A stretch of DNA of 64,000 nt from Dechloromonas sp. ZY10. GTDB lineage: Bacteria; Pseudomonadota; Gammaproteobacteria; Burkholderiales; Rhodocyclaceae. The stretch covers positions 1,969,501-2,033,500 of the forward strand of contig NZ_CP144212.1 in the NCBI RefSeq assembly GCF_041378895.1. The letters are read 5' to 3'. The translations under genes were made by a program, and so were the position numbers. The notes beneath the pieces are model-generated. The model saw only the letters and a program-made list of their open reading frames with translations. It was not told where the DNA came from and ran no database searches. Position 1 is the stretch's first letter. Every line of letters begins with the position of its first letter. Below, piece after piece: positions 9,138-16,776 of this stretch.

Positions 9138-10298
9138 TCAGGCAGCGTTGAACGCTGCCAGTCCTTGCAGGCTTCCGACGGTGGCCTGCAGGGCGTTGAT
9201 GAATTGTTCGATATCGGTCGCAGCAGTGCTGCTACCCAGGCTGACCCGCACTGCGCCACGCGCAATTTCGGGTGCCACACCCATCGCCTGCAACACATGC
9301 GAAGGCTCGGGATTGGCACTGGAGCAGGCGGCACCGCTGGCCACGGCAAAACCGGCACGATCCAGCTTCCCGACCAGCGTTTCGCCGTCGATTTCGGCGA
9401 AGGCGAAATAGCTGGTATTAGGCAAACGCTCGCTGTCGACCGCGAAAATACGGGCGCCCAACGCTGTCAGGCCGAATTCGAGATTGTCGCGCAATTTCCG
9501 CAAACGTGCCGACGTTTCGGCAAGATTAACCGCTGCAAGTTCCGCTGCCTGGCCAAAACCGACAATTGCTGCGACATTTTCCGTGCCGGAGCGCAAACCA
9601 CGCTCATGGCCGCCACCGGCGATCAACGGCTGCAATTCGACCCGCTTGTCGAGAATCAGTGCCGCCGCACCTTTGGGACCACCGGCCTTGTGCGCCGACA
9701 CGGTCAGCGCATGCACACCGGCTGCATTCAGTTCGCGAAACGACAGCGGCAGCTTGCCCAAAGCCTGCACCGCATCGCTGTGAAACCAGGCGCCGCAGCC
9801 CTTGGCCTGCGCTGCCAGCGCCGGAACAGCCTGCAATGCCCCGGTTTCGTTGTTGGCCAGCATGACCGAGAGCAACTTTGGCCGCTGCGCCAGCACATCA
9901 CCGAAGGCAGCGGCTTCGACTCGCCCGCCGGTATCGACCGGAAGTTGTCGGACATCCCATCCCTGCCGAGCCAACTGCCCTGCCGGTTTGAGCACACAAG
10001 GATGCTCAATCGCCGAGATACCGAGCACACCGGGCCGCAGACAAGCGGCAGCGCCCTTGAGGAACAGATTGTTGGCTTCCGAACCGCCACTGGTAAACAC
10101 CACTTCGGTTGGATGCGCCCCCACTGCCGCAGCAACTTGCTGCCTTGCCACGTCTACGGCACGCCGGGCGGCACGCCCGTATTCGTGGCGGCTCGACGGA
10201 TTGCCAAACTGGTTTTGCAGCCAGGGCAGCATCACAGCAAGCACCTCCGGCAACAGCGGAGTGGTGGCGTTGTGATCGAGATAAACCGGGGCAAACAT
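9138..10298 (-). CDS. Second cysteine desulfurase (NifS/IscS-like)
   Basis: 386 residues from ATG 10298 (MFAPVYLDHNATTPLLPEV). The open frame extends further upstream into iscR, but that part is not desulfurase-like. The PLP lysine is in TVSAHKAGGPKG, and the catalytic cysteine loop AVASGAACSSANPEPS is intact, so the enzyme should be active. It lies between iscR and iscS, giving two different desulfurases in one operon. Its C-terminus lacks the long IscS tail, so it may serve another acceptor. It is clearly not a recent duplicate, because many positions differ from IscS. Confidence 0.92.
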   Translation of the reverse strand: MFAPVYLDHNATTPLLPEVLAVMLPWLQNQFGNPSSRHEYGRAARRAVDVARQQVAAAVGAHPTEVVFTSGGSEANNLFLKGAAACLRPGVLGISAIEHPCVLKPAGQLARQGWDVRQLPVDTGGRVEAAAFGDVLAQRPKLLSVMLANNETGALQAVPALAAQAKGCGAWFHSDAVQALGKLPLSFRELNAAGVHALTVSAHKAGGPKGAAALILDKRVELQPLIAGGGHERGLRSGTENVAAIVGFGQAAELAAVNLAETSARLRKLRDNLEFGLTALGARIFAVDSERLPNTSYFAFAEIDGETLVGKLDRAGFAVASGAACSSANPEPSHVLQAMGVAPEIARGAVRVSLGSSTAATDIEQFINALQATVGSLQGLAAFNAA

Positions 10299-10315
10299 TA
10301 AAACCAAATCTCCGC

Positions 10316-10813
10316 TCAGGCCGCGACAGCCTTCTCCGCCTTGCCACGGCGCGGCAACGGCCCCAGCCGCTGATCGGCCAGCACGGCCAGGGTCGGCGTC
10401 GCCTCCTTGGCTTTCTGACGATTGACCAGATCCGCCAGCGACACCGAAGACAGGTATTCGTACATCTTGGCATTGAGCGTGGACCACAAATCATGGGTCA
10501 TGCAGCGGTGCTCGTCCTGACAGTTTTCCCGACCGCCGCACTGCGTCGCGTCCAAAGGTTCGTCAACGGCCCGAATGATGTCGGCAACGGTCAGCCGGTC
10601 GAGCGGCTTGGCAATACAATAACCACCACCGGGGCCACGCACGCTATCGACCAGCTGATAGCGACGCAGCTTGCCGAAAAGCTGCTCCAGATAAGAGAGC
10701 GAAATCTGCTGGCGCTCGCTGATGCTGGCCAGGGCAACCGGCCCATTCTCGCTGCGCAGAGCCAGATCAATCATCGCGGTCACCGCGAAACGGCCTTTGG
10801 TGGTTAAACGCAT
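10316..10813 (-). CDS. iscR: Fe-S cluster regulator IscR (Rrf2 family)
   Basis: 165 residues. The N-terminal winged helix begins MRLTTKGRFAVTAM. The cluster ligands are in CGGRENCQDEHRC (C-x5-C-x5-C) with the following histidine in MTHDLW. IscR carrying [2Fe-2S] represses the isc operon. A type-1-like operator lies directly upstream at 10830-10854, consistent with autoregulation. The ribosome site AAGGGAG precedes the ATG. Confidence 0.97.
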   Translation of the reverse strand: MRLTTKGRFAVTAMIDLALRSENGPVALASISERQQISLSYLEQLFGKLRRYQLVDSVRGPGGGYCIAKPLDRLTVADIIRAVDEPLDATQCGGRENCQDEHRCMTHDLWSTLNAKMYEYLSSVSLADLVNRQKAKEATPTLAVLADQRLGPLPRRGKAEKAVAA

Positions 10814-10829
10814 TTCGACTCCCTTGGTA

Positions 10830-10854
10830 ATAACCTAGTATTACGGTCAACTAT
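10830..10854. promoter_or_regulatory. Probable type 1 IscR operator
   Basis: A 25-base site, read on the minus strand as ATAGTTGACC-GTAATA-CTAGGTTAT. It fits the IscR type 1 consensus (ATASYYGACT-N6-AGTCRRSTAT) closely and overlaps the -10 region of the iscR promoter. Binding of [2Fe-2S]-IscR here would block transcription. Confidence 0.8.
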
Positions 10855-10879
10855 ACCCAAGACAGACAAAATTAGTCAA
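10850..10879 (-). promoter_or_regulatory. Sigma-70 promoter of the isc operon
   Basis: On the minus strand, -35 TTGACT (10874-10879) and -10 TATAGT (10850-10855) are separated by 18 bases. The -35 lies inside the last codons of cysE. Thus iscR can be transcribed independently of cysE. Confidence 0.7.
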
Positions 10880-11621
10880 CTATTTTACTCAGGTATTGCG
10901 GATCAAAATGGTCAGCCGGCTGCACCTCTTGGTCGCAGCGAACCCCCTGTGCTTCGAGTTCGCGCAACAAAGAGGCCAGACGCCGGTCTGTTTCAGCTGC
11001 GTGATCAAGCAGGCCATGAATTGCCTTGGCCAGTGGATCATCCTGATCGCGAGCGACGGCATAAGCCGAAAAGCCCATTTTCTCAGCCTGAGCTTCGCGC
11101 TCACGGCTTTCACGGTCGATGATCCGGGCCGGATTGCCGACGGCCGTGGCTCCCGCCGGCACCGGTTTGGTAACCACGGCATTCGAACCGACCTTGGCCC
11201 CGGCTGCAATGGTGATCGGCCCGAGGACCTTGGCCCCGGCACCCACCACCACGCCATCTTCCAGCGTTGGATGGCGCTTGCCCTTGTTCCAGGAAGTCCC
11301 GCCCAGCGTCACGCCATGGTAAAGGGTCACGTCGTCGCCAATCTCGGCAGTCTCGCCGATCACCACGCCCATTCCATGGTCAATGAAGAAGCGCCGGCCG
11401 ATGGTGGCCCCGGGATGAATCTCGATCCCGGTCAGCATCCGCGAAAGGTGGGCGGTGAACCGCGCCAGCCAGCGCAGGCGATGCCCCCACAGCCAGTGCG
11501 CGATGCGATGCATGATCAAGGCATGAATACCGGGATAACAGGTGAGGACTTCCCAGAACGAACGAGCCGCCGGGTCACGGTCAAAAACCGCACGAATATC
11601 CTCACGCAAGGGCCGGAACAT
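10872..11621 (-). CDS. cysE: Serine O-acetyltransferase
   Basis: 249 residues. The N-terminal helical domain ([20 protein letters not shown]) is followed by left-handed beta-helix hexapeptide repeats from about residue 65 ([32 protein letters not shown]). The catalytic histidines are in IDHGMG and LYHGVTLGG. It makes O-acetylserine, the precursor of cysteine, which the downstream desulfurases consume. It heads the isc cluster on the same strand. Confidence 0.95.
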   Translation of the reverse strand: MFRPLREDIRAVFDRDPAARSFWEVLTCYPGIHALIMHRIAHWLWGHRLRWLARFTAHLSRMLTGIEIHPGATIGRRFFIDHGMGVVIGETAEIGDDVTLYHGVTLGGTSWNKGKRHPTLEDGVVVGAGAKVLGPITIAAGAKVGSNAVVTKPVPAGATAVGNPARIIDRESREREAQAEKMGFSAYAVARDQDDPLAKAIHGLLDHAAETDRRLASLLRELEAQGVRCDQEVQPADHFDPQYLSKIVD

Positions 11622-11715
11622 GGCGCCTGATCTCCGATGAATTAAAGGGAGATTCTAAAATACTCGACTGAATTTGTCAGCTATTGAACCTGACCACGCG
11701 CCAATCGAAAACCAA

Positions 11716-12033
11716 TCAGAATTTTTCCTGGCGCAGCACCTGCACCTCGCTGAGGTAGCAGACCATGGCATAGTCGGCAAAATAGCGGTGCTGCAAATGG
11801 CGTGCAATCACTCGCCCGGTTGCCAAGTCACAAAGAATTTCAAAGCGCACATTACCACTGTGGTGCCACGATGCATCGCGGCGCCCATGGCTGCCGCACC
11901 CGCGCGCATCAATCACGGTGTAGCCGCGCGCACCCAGACGCATCGCATCCTCGGCAACCAGGTTTTCCAATTCAGCCTCGCAAACCACGGTCAACAACTT
12001 CAGGGGATGAAAATCCGGATCTTCGGTCAGCAT
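11716..12033 (-). CDS. SbtB-like PII-type signalling protein
   Basis: 105 residues. The PII-like fold is recognisable from KLLTVVCEAELENLVAEDAMRLGARGYTV, RFEILCD and a C-terminal HRYFADYAMVCYLSEVQVL, which match cyanobacterial SbtB. SbtB binds cyclic AMP and other adenyl nucleotides and controls SbtA. The protein ends shortly after EVQVL and lacks the cysteine-bearing C-terminal redox loop of many SbtB proteins. Its ATG overlaps the permease stop by one base (TAATG), so the two are coupled. Confidence 0.82.
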   Translation of the reverse strand: MLTEDPDFHPLKLLTVVCEAELENLVAEDAMRLGARGYTVIDARGCGSHGRRDASWHHSGNVRFEILCDLATGRVIARHLQHRYFADYAMVCYLSEVQVLRQEKF

Positions 12034-12974
12034 TACAAAACTCCTTCAGTGACGCCGGCAAGCCAGTAATAGACCGGAATACCCAGCGTCAGGTTGAACG
12101 GAAAGGTGACACCCAGCGCCGCACCGATCGAAAGCCCGGGATTGGCCTCAGGTACAGCAATCCGCATCGCCGCCGGCGCCGCGATGTACGAGGCACTGGC
12201 ATAGAGCGTGGCGAGCAGGGTTTTACCGCCCAGACTCAAATCGAGCAAGCTGCCGGTGAGCACCCCAAGCAGGCCGCCAAACAAAGGCATCACCACCGCG
12301 AAAACCAGCAGAAAACTGCCGGCGCGGCGCAAGTCCCCGAGCCGCAGCGCCGCAACCAGACCCATTTCCAGCAGGAAAATGGCCAACACCCCCTTGAATA
12401 AATCGAAGAACAAGCGATCCAGCGGCTTGATTCCTTCGTCGCCGGCAACCCAGCCAATCAACAGACCGCCTAATAGCAGGACAATGCTCTTGCCGGCAAA
12501 CACCTCGTGCAGCACCTTGCCCATCGGCACCCCGCTCTCGCCACGACGGGCCAGCCACATACCGATCATCAGCGCAGGAAATTCGAGCAAGACCAGGAAA
12601 ATGGTCATATACCCCTCGTAGTCATGCCCCCTGGCCGCCAGATAAGTCGCCCCCACCGCAAAAGTCACGACGCTGACCGAACCGTAGTGAGCCGCAATCG
12701 AAGCGGCATCGGCCCGCGGCAATCGCCCGAGACGATGCAACAAGGGAAATGCCACCAAGGCCAGTAAAGCGCCGACCGTAACCACCACCAGCGCCGGGAA
12801 CACTAACGAAGCCACGGGATAGCGGGCCAGTTGTACGCCGCCCTTGAGGCCAATCGCGAGCAGAAGAAAAATGCTCAGAGAATCATAGAGGACTGCCGGA
12901 ATGCGCAAATCGGAGCGCAACATCCCGGCGGCAGCCCCCAACAGGAAAAACAGGATGACAGGTTCGAAAGACAT
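12033..12974 (-). CDS. sbtA: SbtA-type sodium-dependent bicarbonate permease
   Basis: 313 residues, about ten hydrophobic segments in two inverted halves. The start (VILFFLLGAAAGMLRSDLRIPAVLYDSLSIFLLLAIGLKGG) is characteristic of the Sbt_1 family. Cyanobacterial SbtA imports bicarbonate with sodium. Here it is encoded between a LysR regulator and an SbtB-like protein, so regulated bicarbonate uptake for carboxylation reactions is likely. Substrate is inferred from family membership. Confidence 0.85.
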   Translation of the reverse strand: MSFEPVILFFLLGAAAGMLRSDLRIPAVLYDSLSIFLLLAIGLKGGVQLARYPVASLVFPALVVVTVGALLALVAFPLLHRLGRLPRADAASIAAHYGSVSVVTFAVGATYLAARGHDYEGYMTIFLVLLEFPALMIGMWLARRGESGVPMGKVLHEVFAGKSIVLLLGGLLIGWVAGDEGIKPLDRLFFDLFKGVLAIFLLEMGLVAALRLGDLRRAGSFLLVFAVVMPLFGGLLGVLTGSLLDLSLGGKTLLATLYASASYIAAPAAMRIAVPEANPGLSIGAALGVTFPFNLTLGIPVYYWLAGVTEGVL

Positions 12975-13078
12975 GCGTAATCAGACAACAAAGCCGGCTT
13001 CGCCGACGACGCGCCGACTATCCTGCAATGCAATAATTTAGTCCAATTAAAGTTTTGTCGAATTCAATTTATAAACGC

Positions 13079-14008
13079 TTATACGAGCTCAGACCCACTG
13101 GCTGCTGCCGCCGCCCGCAACCGCAACAACTCGTCGAGAAACGCCTGGGCTGGCAGGGAAAGCACCTTGCCAGCCAGGTGGACAACATGCCAGGCATGCG
13201 GCAAAGGAAAACCGGCCACATCGAGAACAGCCAGGCCGTAGCGCCCAGGATCAGCCCCCAGAACATGCCGCGACAACACCGCCAAGCCCATCCCGGAAGC
13301 TGCCAGATCGCGGATTGCCTCGTTGCTTCCGAGTGCCAGCCGGACCCGTAATTCAATCCCCTGCTGCAACAGGAATTTATCGATTGCGTGGCGCGAACCA
13401 GACCCTGGCTCACGCAATAAAAAGGACTCTCCCGCCAAATCCGGCAACGCATGGCGACCGCCCACCGCCCAATGTCCCTGCGCAGCAACCACCACATGCT
13501 CGTTATCAAGAAAGGGATTGACCACGACATCCAGATCGGCCGGCGGATAGGACATCACGTAAAGATCGTCCTCATTCCCGCGCATCCGCTCCAGGATGCG
13601 CGCCCGGTTGCCGATTTCCAGCTCGATCTCGACCTCGGGATAGCGGCGGCAAAAATCGCCCAGCATCCGCGGCAAAAAATACTTGGCGGTCGTGACCAGC
13701 CCGACCCGCAAACGCCCCCGCCTCATCCCACGAATTTCTGCGAGTGTCGAATCGAAACGATTCCAGACATCGTCGATTCCGCGCACTGCCGCCTGCAACG
13801 CCTCCCCTGCCGGCGTCAGGGAAATTTCCCGGCCGATTTGTTCAAACAACGGCATTCCGACCGCTTCGGCAACCTGCCGCACCTGAATCGAAACCGCCGG
13901 CTGGGTCAGATGCAGTTGCACCGCCGCCCGGCTGAAGCTGCGACTGCGCGCAACGGCAGCAAAGGTTTCAAGTTGGCGGAATGTCAGTTTGCGCCTAAGC
14001 ATAAGCAA
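13079..14008 (-). CDS. LysR-family transcriptional regulator (CbbR-like)
   Basis: 309 residues. The N-terminal winged helix (LTFRQLETFAAVARSRSFSRAAVQLHLTQPAVSIQVRQ) and a substrate-binding domain resemble CbbR/CmpR regulators of carbon fixation. Start could be ATG 14008 or the ATG two codons on (MLMLRR). It lies on the same strand 104 bases upstream of sbtA, so it probably regulates the bicarbonate transporter. The effector is unknown. Confidence 0.87.
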   Translation of the reverse strand: MLMLRRKLTFRQLETFAAVARSRSFSRAAVQLHLTQPAVSIQVRQVAEAVGMPLFEQIGREISLTPAGEALQAAVRGIDDVWNRFDSTLAEIRGMRRGRLRVGLVTTAKYFLPRMLGDFCRRYPEVEIELEIGNRARILERMRGNEDDLYVMSYPPADLDVVVNPFLDNEHVVVAAQGHWAVGGRHALPDLAGESFLLREPGSGSRHAIDKFLLQQGIELRVRLALGSNEAIRDLAASGMGLAVLSRHVLGADPGRYGLAVLDVAGFPLPHAWHVVHLAGKVLSLPAQAFLDELLRLRAAAAASGSELV

Positions 14009-14081
14009 CCCCCCAAACCAATTTCAAATAGATAAACAAAAGCTTATCAAAATCAAACTGGTCGATTAGCGAAAAAAAATG

Positions 14082-14110
14082 TTGCAATGCACAACAAAAT
14101 ACCCTATAAT
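14082..14110 (+). promoter_or_regulatory. Strong sigma-70-like promoter
   Basis: TTGCAA (14082-14087), a 17-base spacer and a perfect TATAAT (14105-14110). It points away from the LysR gene toward the small protein at 14238. The predicted start near 14117 lies about 50 bases before an intrinsic terminator. Confidence 0.75.
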
Positions 14111-14166
14111 GAAAATGAATGAGTCTCCAAAGTTCCACGAACCCCAACCCGTTGAACCAGGAATCC

Positions 14167-14188
14167 GCCCGCGGCAGCGGGCTTTTTT
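14167..14188 (+). terminator. Intrinsic terminator or attenuator in a leader
   Basis: Stem GCCCGC (14167-14172) with GCGGGC (14177-14182), a four-base loop and six T. It lies between the promoter at 14082 and the start codon at 14238. It could end a transcript of about 70 nt or attenuate the downstream gene. Confidence 0.75.
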
Positions 14189-14237
14189 GTTCGCGCCCTT
14201 TGCTACTTCGTGGCCAGGCTGGCGCAAAGGAATCCAG

Positions 14238-14486
14238 ATGACGACGACCAAAGTGCTTGAGCAGCTCAAAAAACACGGCCAATTGCTCGACTCCGAGATT
14301 GCCCGCGCTACCAAACTGCCGCTGGCAGAAGTGCAAGCCTCGATCATGGAATTGTCGGCACTTGGCGAAATTTCCAAGTGCAGCGTGACCAGCTACGTCA
14401 AGGGACGCCCGGTCGAGCACCTGCAATGCCGGATTTCCGGCTACGTCCCCCGCCCTGCCCCCGGGCGCAAGCCGGCAGCCCGTTAA
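14238..14486 (+). CDS. Small winged-helix-like DNA-binding protein
   Basis: 82 residues from ATG 14238, chosen for its AAAGGA site; the frame is open to 14079, but that part contains the promoter and terminator. The sequence VLEQLKKHGQLLDSEIARATKLPLAEVQASIMELSALGEI reads as a helix-turn-helix (ArsR/MarR-like fold), followed by a wing (KCSVTSYVKGRPVEHLQCRI) and a basic tail. It may be a small transcription regulator. No target is apparent. Confidence 0.65.
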   Translation: MTTTKVLEQLKKHGQLLDSEIARATKLPLAEVQASIMELSALGEISKCSVTSYVKGRPVEHLQCRISGYVPRPAPGRKPAAR

Positions 14487-14996
14487 GCCCTCGCCCTGGC
14501 GGTGCCAGGGCCTGTGAGCGCGCGAAAACAGCGACACACTCCGGATACGGCAAGAACACTCCGCACCGGAACGCCAACCGGCGCTTTCCCTGACCCGCCA
14601 AGCCAGGAAAAAACTCTCCCGGCAGGGTTACTCCCTGTGCGGCCTTTGCGGCGGCTGACCGAACCATGCCCCAAACATTTGCACCGACCCAATCGGCCTT
14701 CCTGCCGCCCTGATCGTCGAGGCCCAGCCCTGGTGCCGTCACCGCAGGCGCCTCCAGCTTGGTCACAGCACATCGTTCGCGGGCCTGATCCGCACGGTGC
14801 CAGCCGACCCAAACTCAGCAGCCCAACACGGTAGCCCCACGATCGGCCAGCCCTGCTTTGACTCAAGGGCACCTCGACCGCGATCCGGATCGCAGCGATA
14901 CGGGCGAGTATCGGGAAAGATCGGCCACAAAGCCGGACCTGCCAAGCGACTGCTGAAGGCCGGTTAACTCGCCCGGCCTGCAACGAACGCGACAAC
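14487..14996. other. 510-base region without a convincing gene
   Basis: A hairpin GCCCTGGC/GCCAGGGC (14493-14511) follows the small regulator but lacks a T run. Several frames are open on both strands because of high GC, but none has a recognisable domain, sensible composition and a ribosome site together. One plus-strand frame is open from about 14660 to TAA at 14966 without an ATG. The region could be a decayed gene. Confidence 0.5.
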
Positions 14997-15323
14997 TCAG
15001 CGACTTTTTACCGCCGCAGCACGCCCCAGCACTGCGGCGACCTGCGGGTAATAGACCAGACAACTGGTCTGCAGCAAGCGGCCAATCCGGACGGCCTCGG
15101 CAATTTCGCGCGCGGCAGCGGACTGAGCGAGCAATCCCGGAAAATTCTGCCGCGCCTCAAACAGGCTGAAAATATGCTGCAACAAGCCAGCGCACTGCTG
15201 ATACTGCTCCGGATCCAACCGGGCACGGCGACTGTCGCTATCGCAGGCATCCAGATAGGCGGCCGCCCGTCCGGCCACAACTTCAAAAGCCTTGAGGCTG
15301 GTAGGGTTGAGCGTCTGAGCCAT
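14997..15323 (-). CDS. Hypothetical helical protein
   Basis: 108 residues, largely alpha-helical by composition (FEVVAGRAAAYLDACDSDSRRARLDPEQYQQCAGLLQHIF and so on), no signal peptide, no membrane segment. I do not recognise the family. A run of purines (GGAGGG) precedes the ATG. A perfect 18-base palindrome lies 47 bases upstream of the start codon and could be its operator. Confidence 0.6.
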   Translation of the reverse strand: MAQTLNPTSLKAFEVVAGRAAAYLDACDSDSRRARLDPEQYQQCAGLLQHIFSLFEARQNFPGLLAQSAAAREIAEAVRIGRLLQTSCLVYYPQVAAVLGRAAAVKSR

Positions 15324-15369
15324 GATTCCCTCCTGTAGCGGGTGACACGCGAAACAAGCGACCTTGAAT

Positions 15370-15387
15370 CTATAACGTCCGTTATAG
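15370..15387. promoter_or_regulatory. Perfect palindrome, candidate operator
   Basis: CTATAACG-TC-CGTTATAG: two eight-base arms separated by two bases. It lies in the intergenic region upstream of the minus-strand gene starting at 15323. Its size and symmetry fit a dimeric regulator such as TetR or MarR. Confidence 0.55.
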
Positions 15388-15569
15388 CCAGCGGGTTGAG
15401 TCCGGGTACAAAAACCACACCATCAGCCAATAACGGTCACGTGATGAATCCGTGTTTTCACTATGCCGAAAGCGAACTCAAATTTGTGGCAGAACTGCAA
15501 AAACACGGTCGACCCGATAAATACCGATGTTTCCAAGTTAATCCAGCAAATAATGCGCCAGGCAGATAT

Positions 15570-15866
15570 TCACCGCTGCGGTGGCCGCTCATGCCAGTGT
15601 GGACGGGGGCCGCGGGGCTGATCAGGAGAACGCTCGCGCATCTCGTTCCGCAAGCGCTGCCGCTCCTCCGGCGGCAGGTCGCGCCAACGTGGCCCGGCAT
15701 CACCGGCAGACTGGCCACTCTCCTGCAACCAGTGCTCACGCATTTGCTGGCGCATCTGCCTCCGCTCTTCGGGTGGCAGGTCACGCCACCCCGGCTGCGC
15801 CCGCAGGCCAACGCTGCCGATCAGGCAGAGCAAGGCAAAACAGGCGCGGAGGCGGAATGATTTCAT
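15570..15866 (-). CDS. Exported DUF3106-like small protein with WRDLPPEER repeats
   Basis: About 98 residues from ATG 15866 (MKSFRLRACFALLCLIGSVG); the frame is open eight codons further. A signal peptide ends near LRAQPGW. Two copies of WRDLPPEER-Q/R-RMR follow, separated by about 30 residues, then a proline/arginine-rich tail. The repeat is reminiscent of DUF3106 proteins, which are probably periplasmic. It is divergent from and upstream of ompR. Function unknown. Confidence 0.62.
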   Translation of the reverse strand: MKSFRLRACFALLCLIGSVGLRAQPGWRDLPPEERRQMRQQMREHWLQESGQSAGDAGPRWRDLPPEERQRLRNEMRERSPDQPRGPRPHWHERPPQR

Positions 15867-16038
15867 CGGCGAAAAATCTGGCAGAGCCAATCAGGAAAGA
15901 AGCGGTACGAACATTGTCGGCGCTGCCGCCGTTCCCCGCGGCAGCGAATTGTAAAAGAGTTTTTCCCCGGCCGACGGATGGCAAAGCTTGTTACCATTTG
16001 CTCTGCTGCCGCTCCGGCAGCGCCTTATTCTCTGCCGC

Positions 16039-16776
16039 ATGAACGAAAACGGACACCACCTGCTGGTCGTCGATGACGACGCCCGCCTGCGCGACCTGCT
16101 GACCCGCTATCTTGGCGAACAGGGATTCACCGTCAAAGCCGTTGCCGACGGCCCCCAGATGGACAAGGCCCGCAGCCGCGAACATTTTCACCTGATCGTC
16201 CTCGACCTGATGCTGCCGGGAGAGGATGGCCTGGCCATCTGTCGCCGCCTGCGCGGAGGCGGCGACCTGACGCCAATCGTGATGCTGACTGCCAAGGGCG
16301 ATGAAATCGACCGTATCCTCGGCTTGGAAATGGGGGCCGACGATTACCTGCCCAAGCCTTTCAATCCCCGCGAACTGCTCGCCCGCATCCATGCCGTGCT
16401 GCGCCGCCAGGGCAATCGCCCCCCCGGTGCCCCCGACGACGATGCGGCTCCCGTCCGTTTCGGCAATATCGAGGTTGACCTCGCGGCGCGCGTTCTCAAG
16501 CGCAGTGGCGAAGTGCAAAACCTGACCACCGGTGAGTTCGCGGTGCTCAAAGTGTTGTTGCAACACCCGAGCCAGCCGCTGTCGCGCGACAAGCTGATGG
16601 CTCTCGCCCGGGGCCGCGAACAAGGCCCGTTTGACCGTGCCATCGATGTCCAGGTGTCGCGACTACGCAAGCTGATTGAACCCGATCCGACCCAGCCGCG
16701 TTACCTGCAAACGGTCTGGGGCTTCGGCTACGTATTCGTTCCCGATGGGGCAGCCCGGAACGGCGACAACCGCTAA
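16039..16776 (+). CDS. ompR: OmpR-family response regulator
   Basis: 245 residues. The receiver domain has the acidic pocket VVDDD, the phosphoacceptor aspartate in LIVLDLMLPGEDG and the lysine in YLPKPFNP. The C-terminal winged helix (LTTGEFAVLKVLLQHP, DVQVSRLRKLIEPDP, VWGFGYVFV) is of OmpR type. I chose ATG 16039; the upstream in-frame ATG (15988) adds 17 non-homologous residues. The kinase gene begins within its stop codon. The pair resembles beta- and gammaproteobacterial OmpR/EnvZ, but osmotic sensing is not proven. Confidence 0.9.
   Translation: MNENGHHLLVVDDDARLRDLLTRYLGEQGFTVKAVADGPQMDKARSREHFHLIVLDLMLPGEDGLAICRRLRGGGDLTPIVMLTAKGDEIDRILGLEMGADDYLPKPFNPRELLARIHAVLRRQGNRPPGAPDDDAAPVRFGNIEVDLAARVLKRSGEVQNLTTGEFAVLKVLLQHPSQPLSRDKLMALARGREQGPFDRAIDVQVSRLRKLIEPDPTQPRYLQTVWGFGYVFVPDGAARNGDNR

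Noticed and set aside
14483-14995. Minus-strand frame of 170 codons in the empty region
   Set aside because: Arginine/glycine-rich, no recognisable motif; overlaps a frame of similar quality on the other strand.
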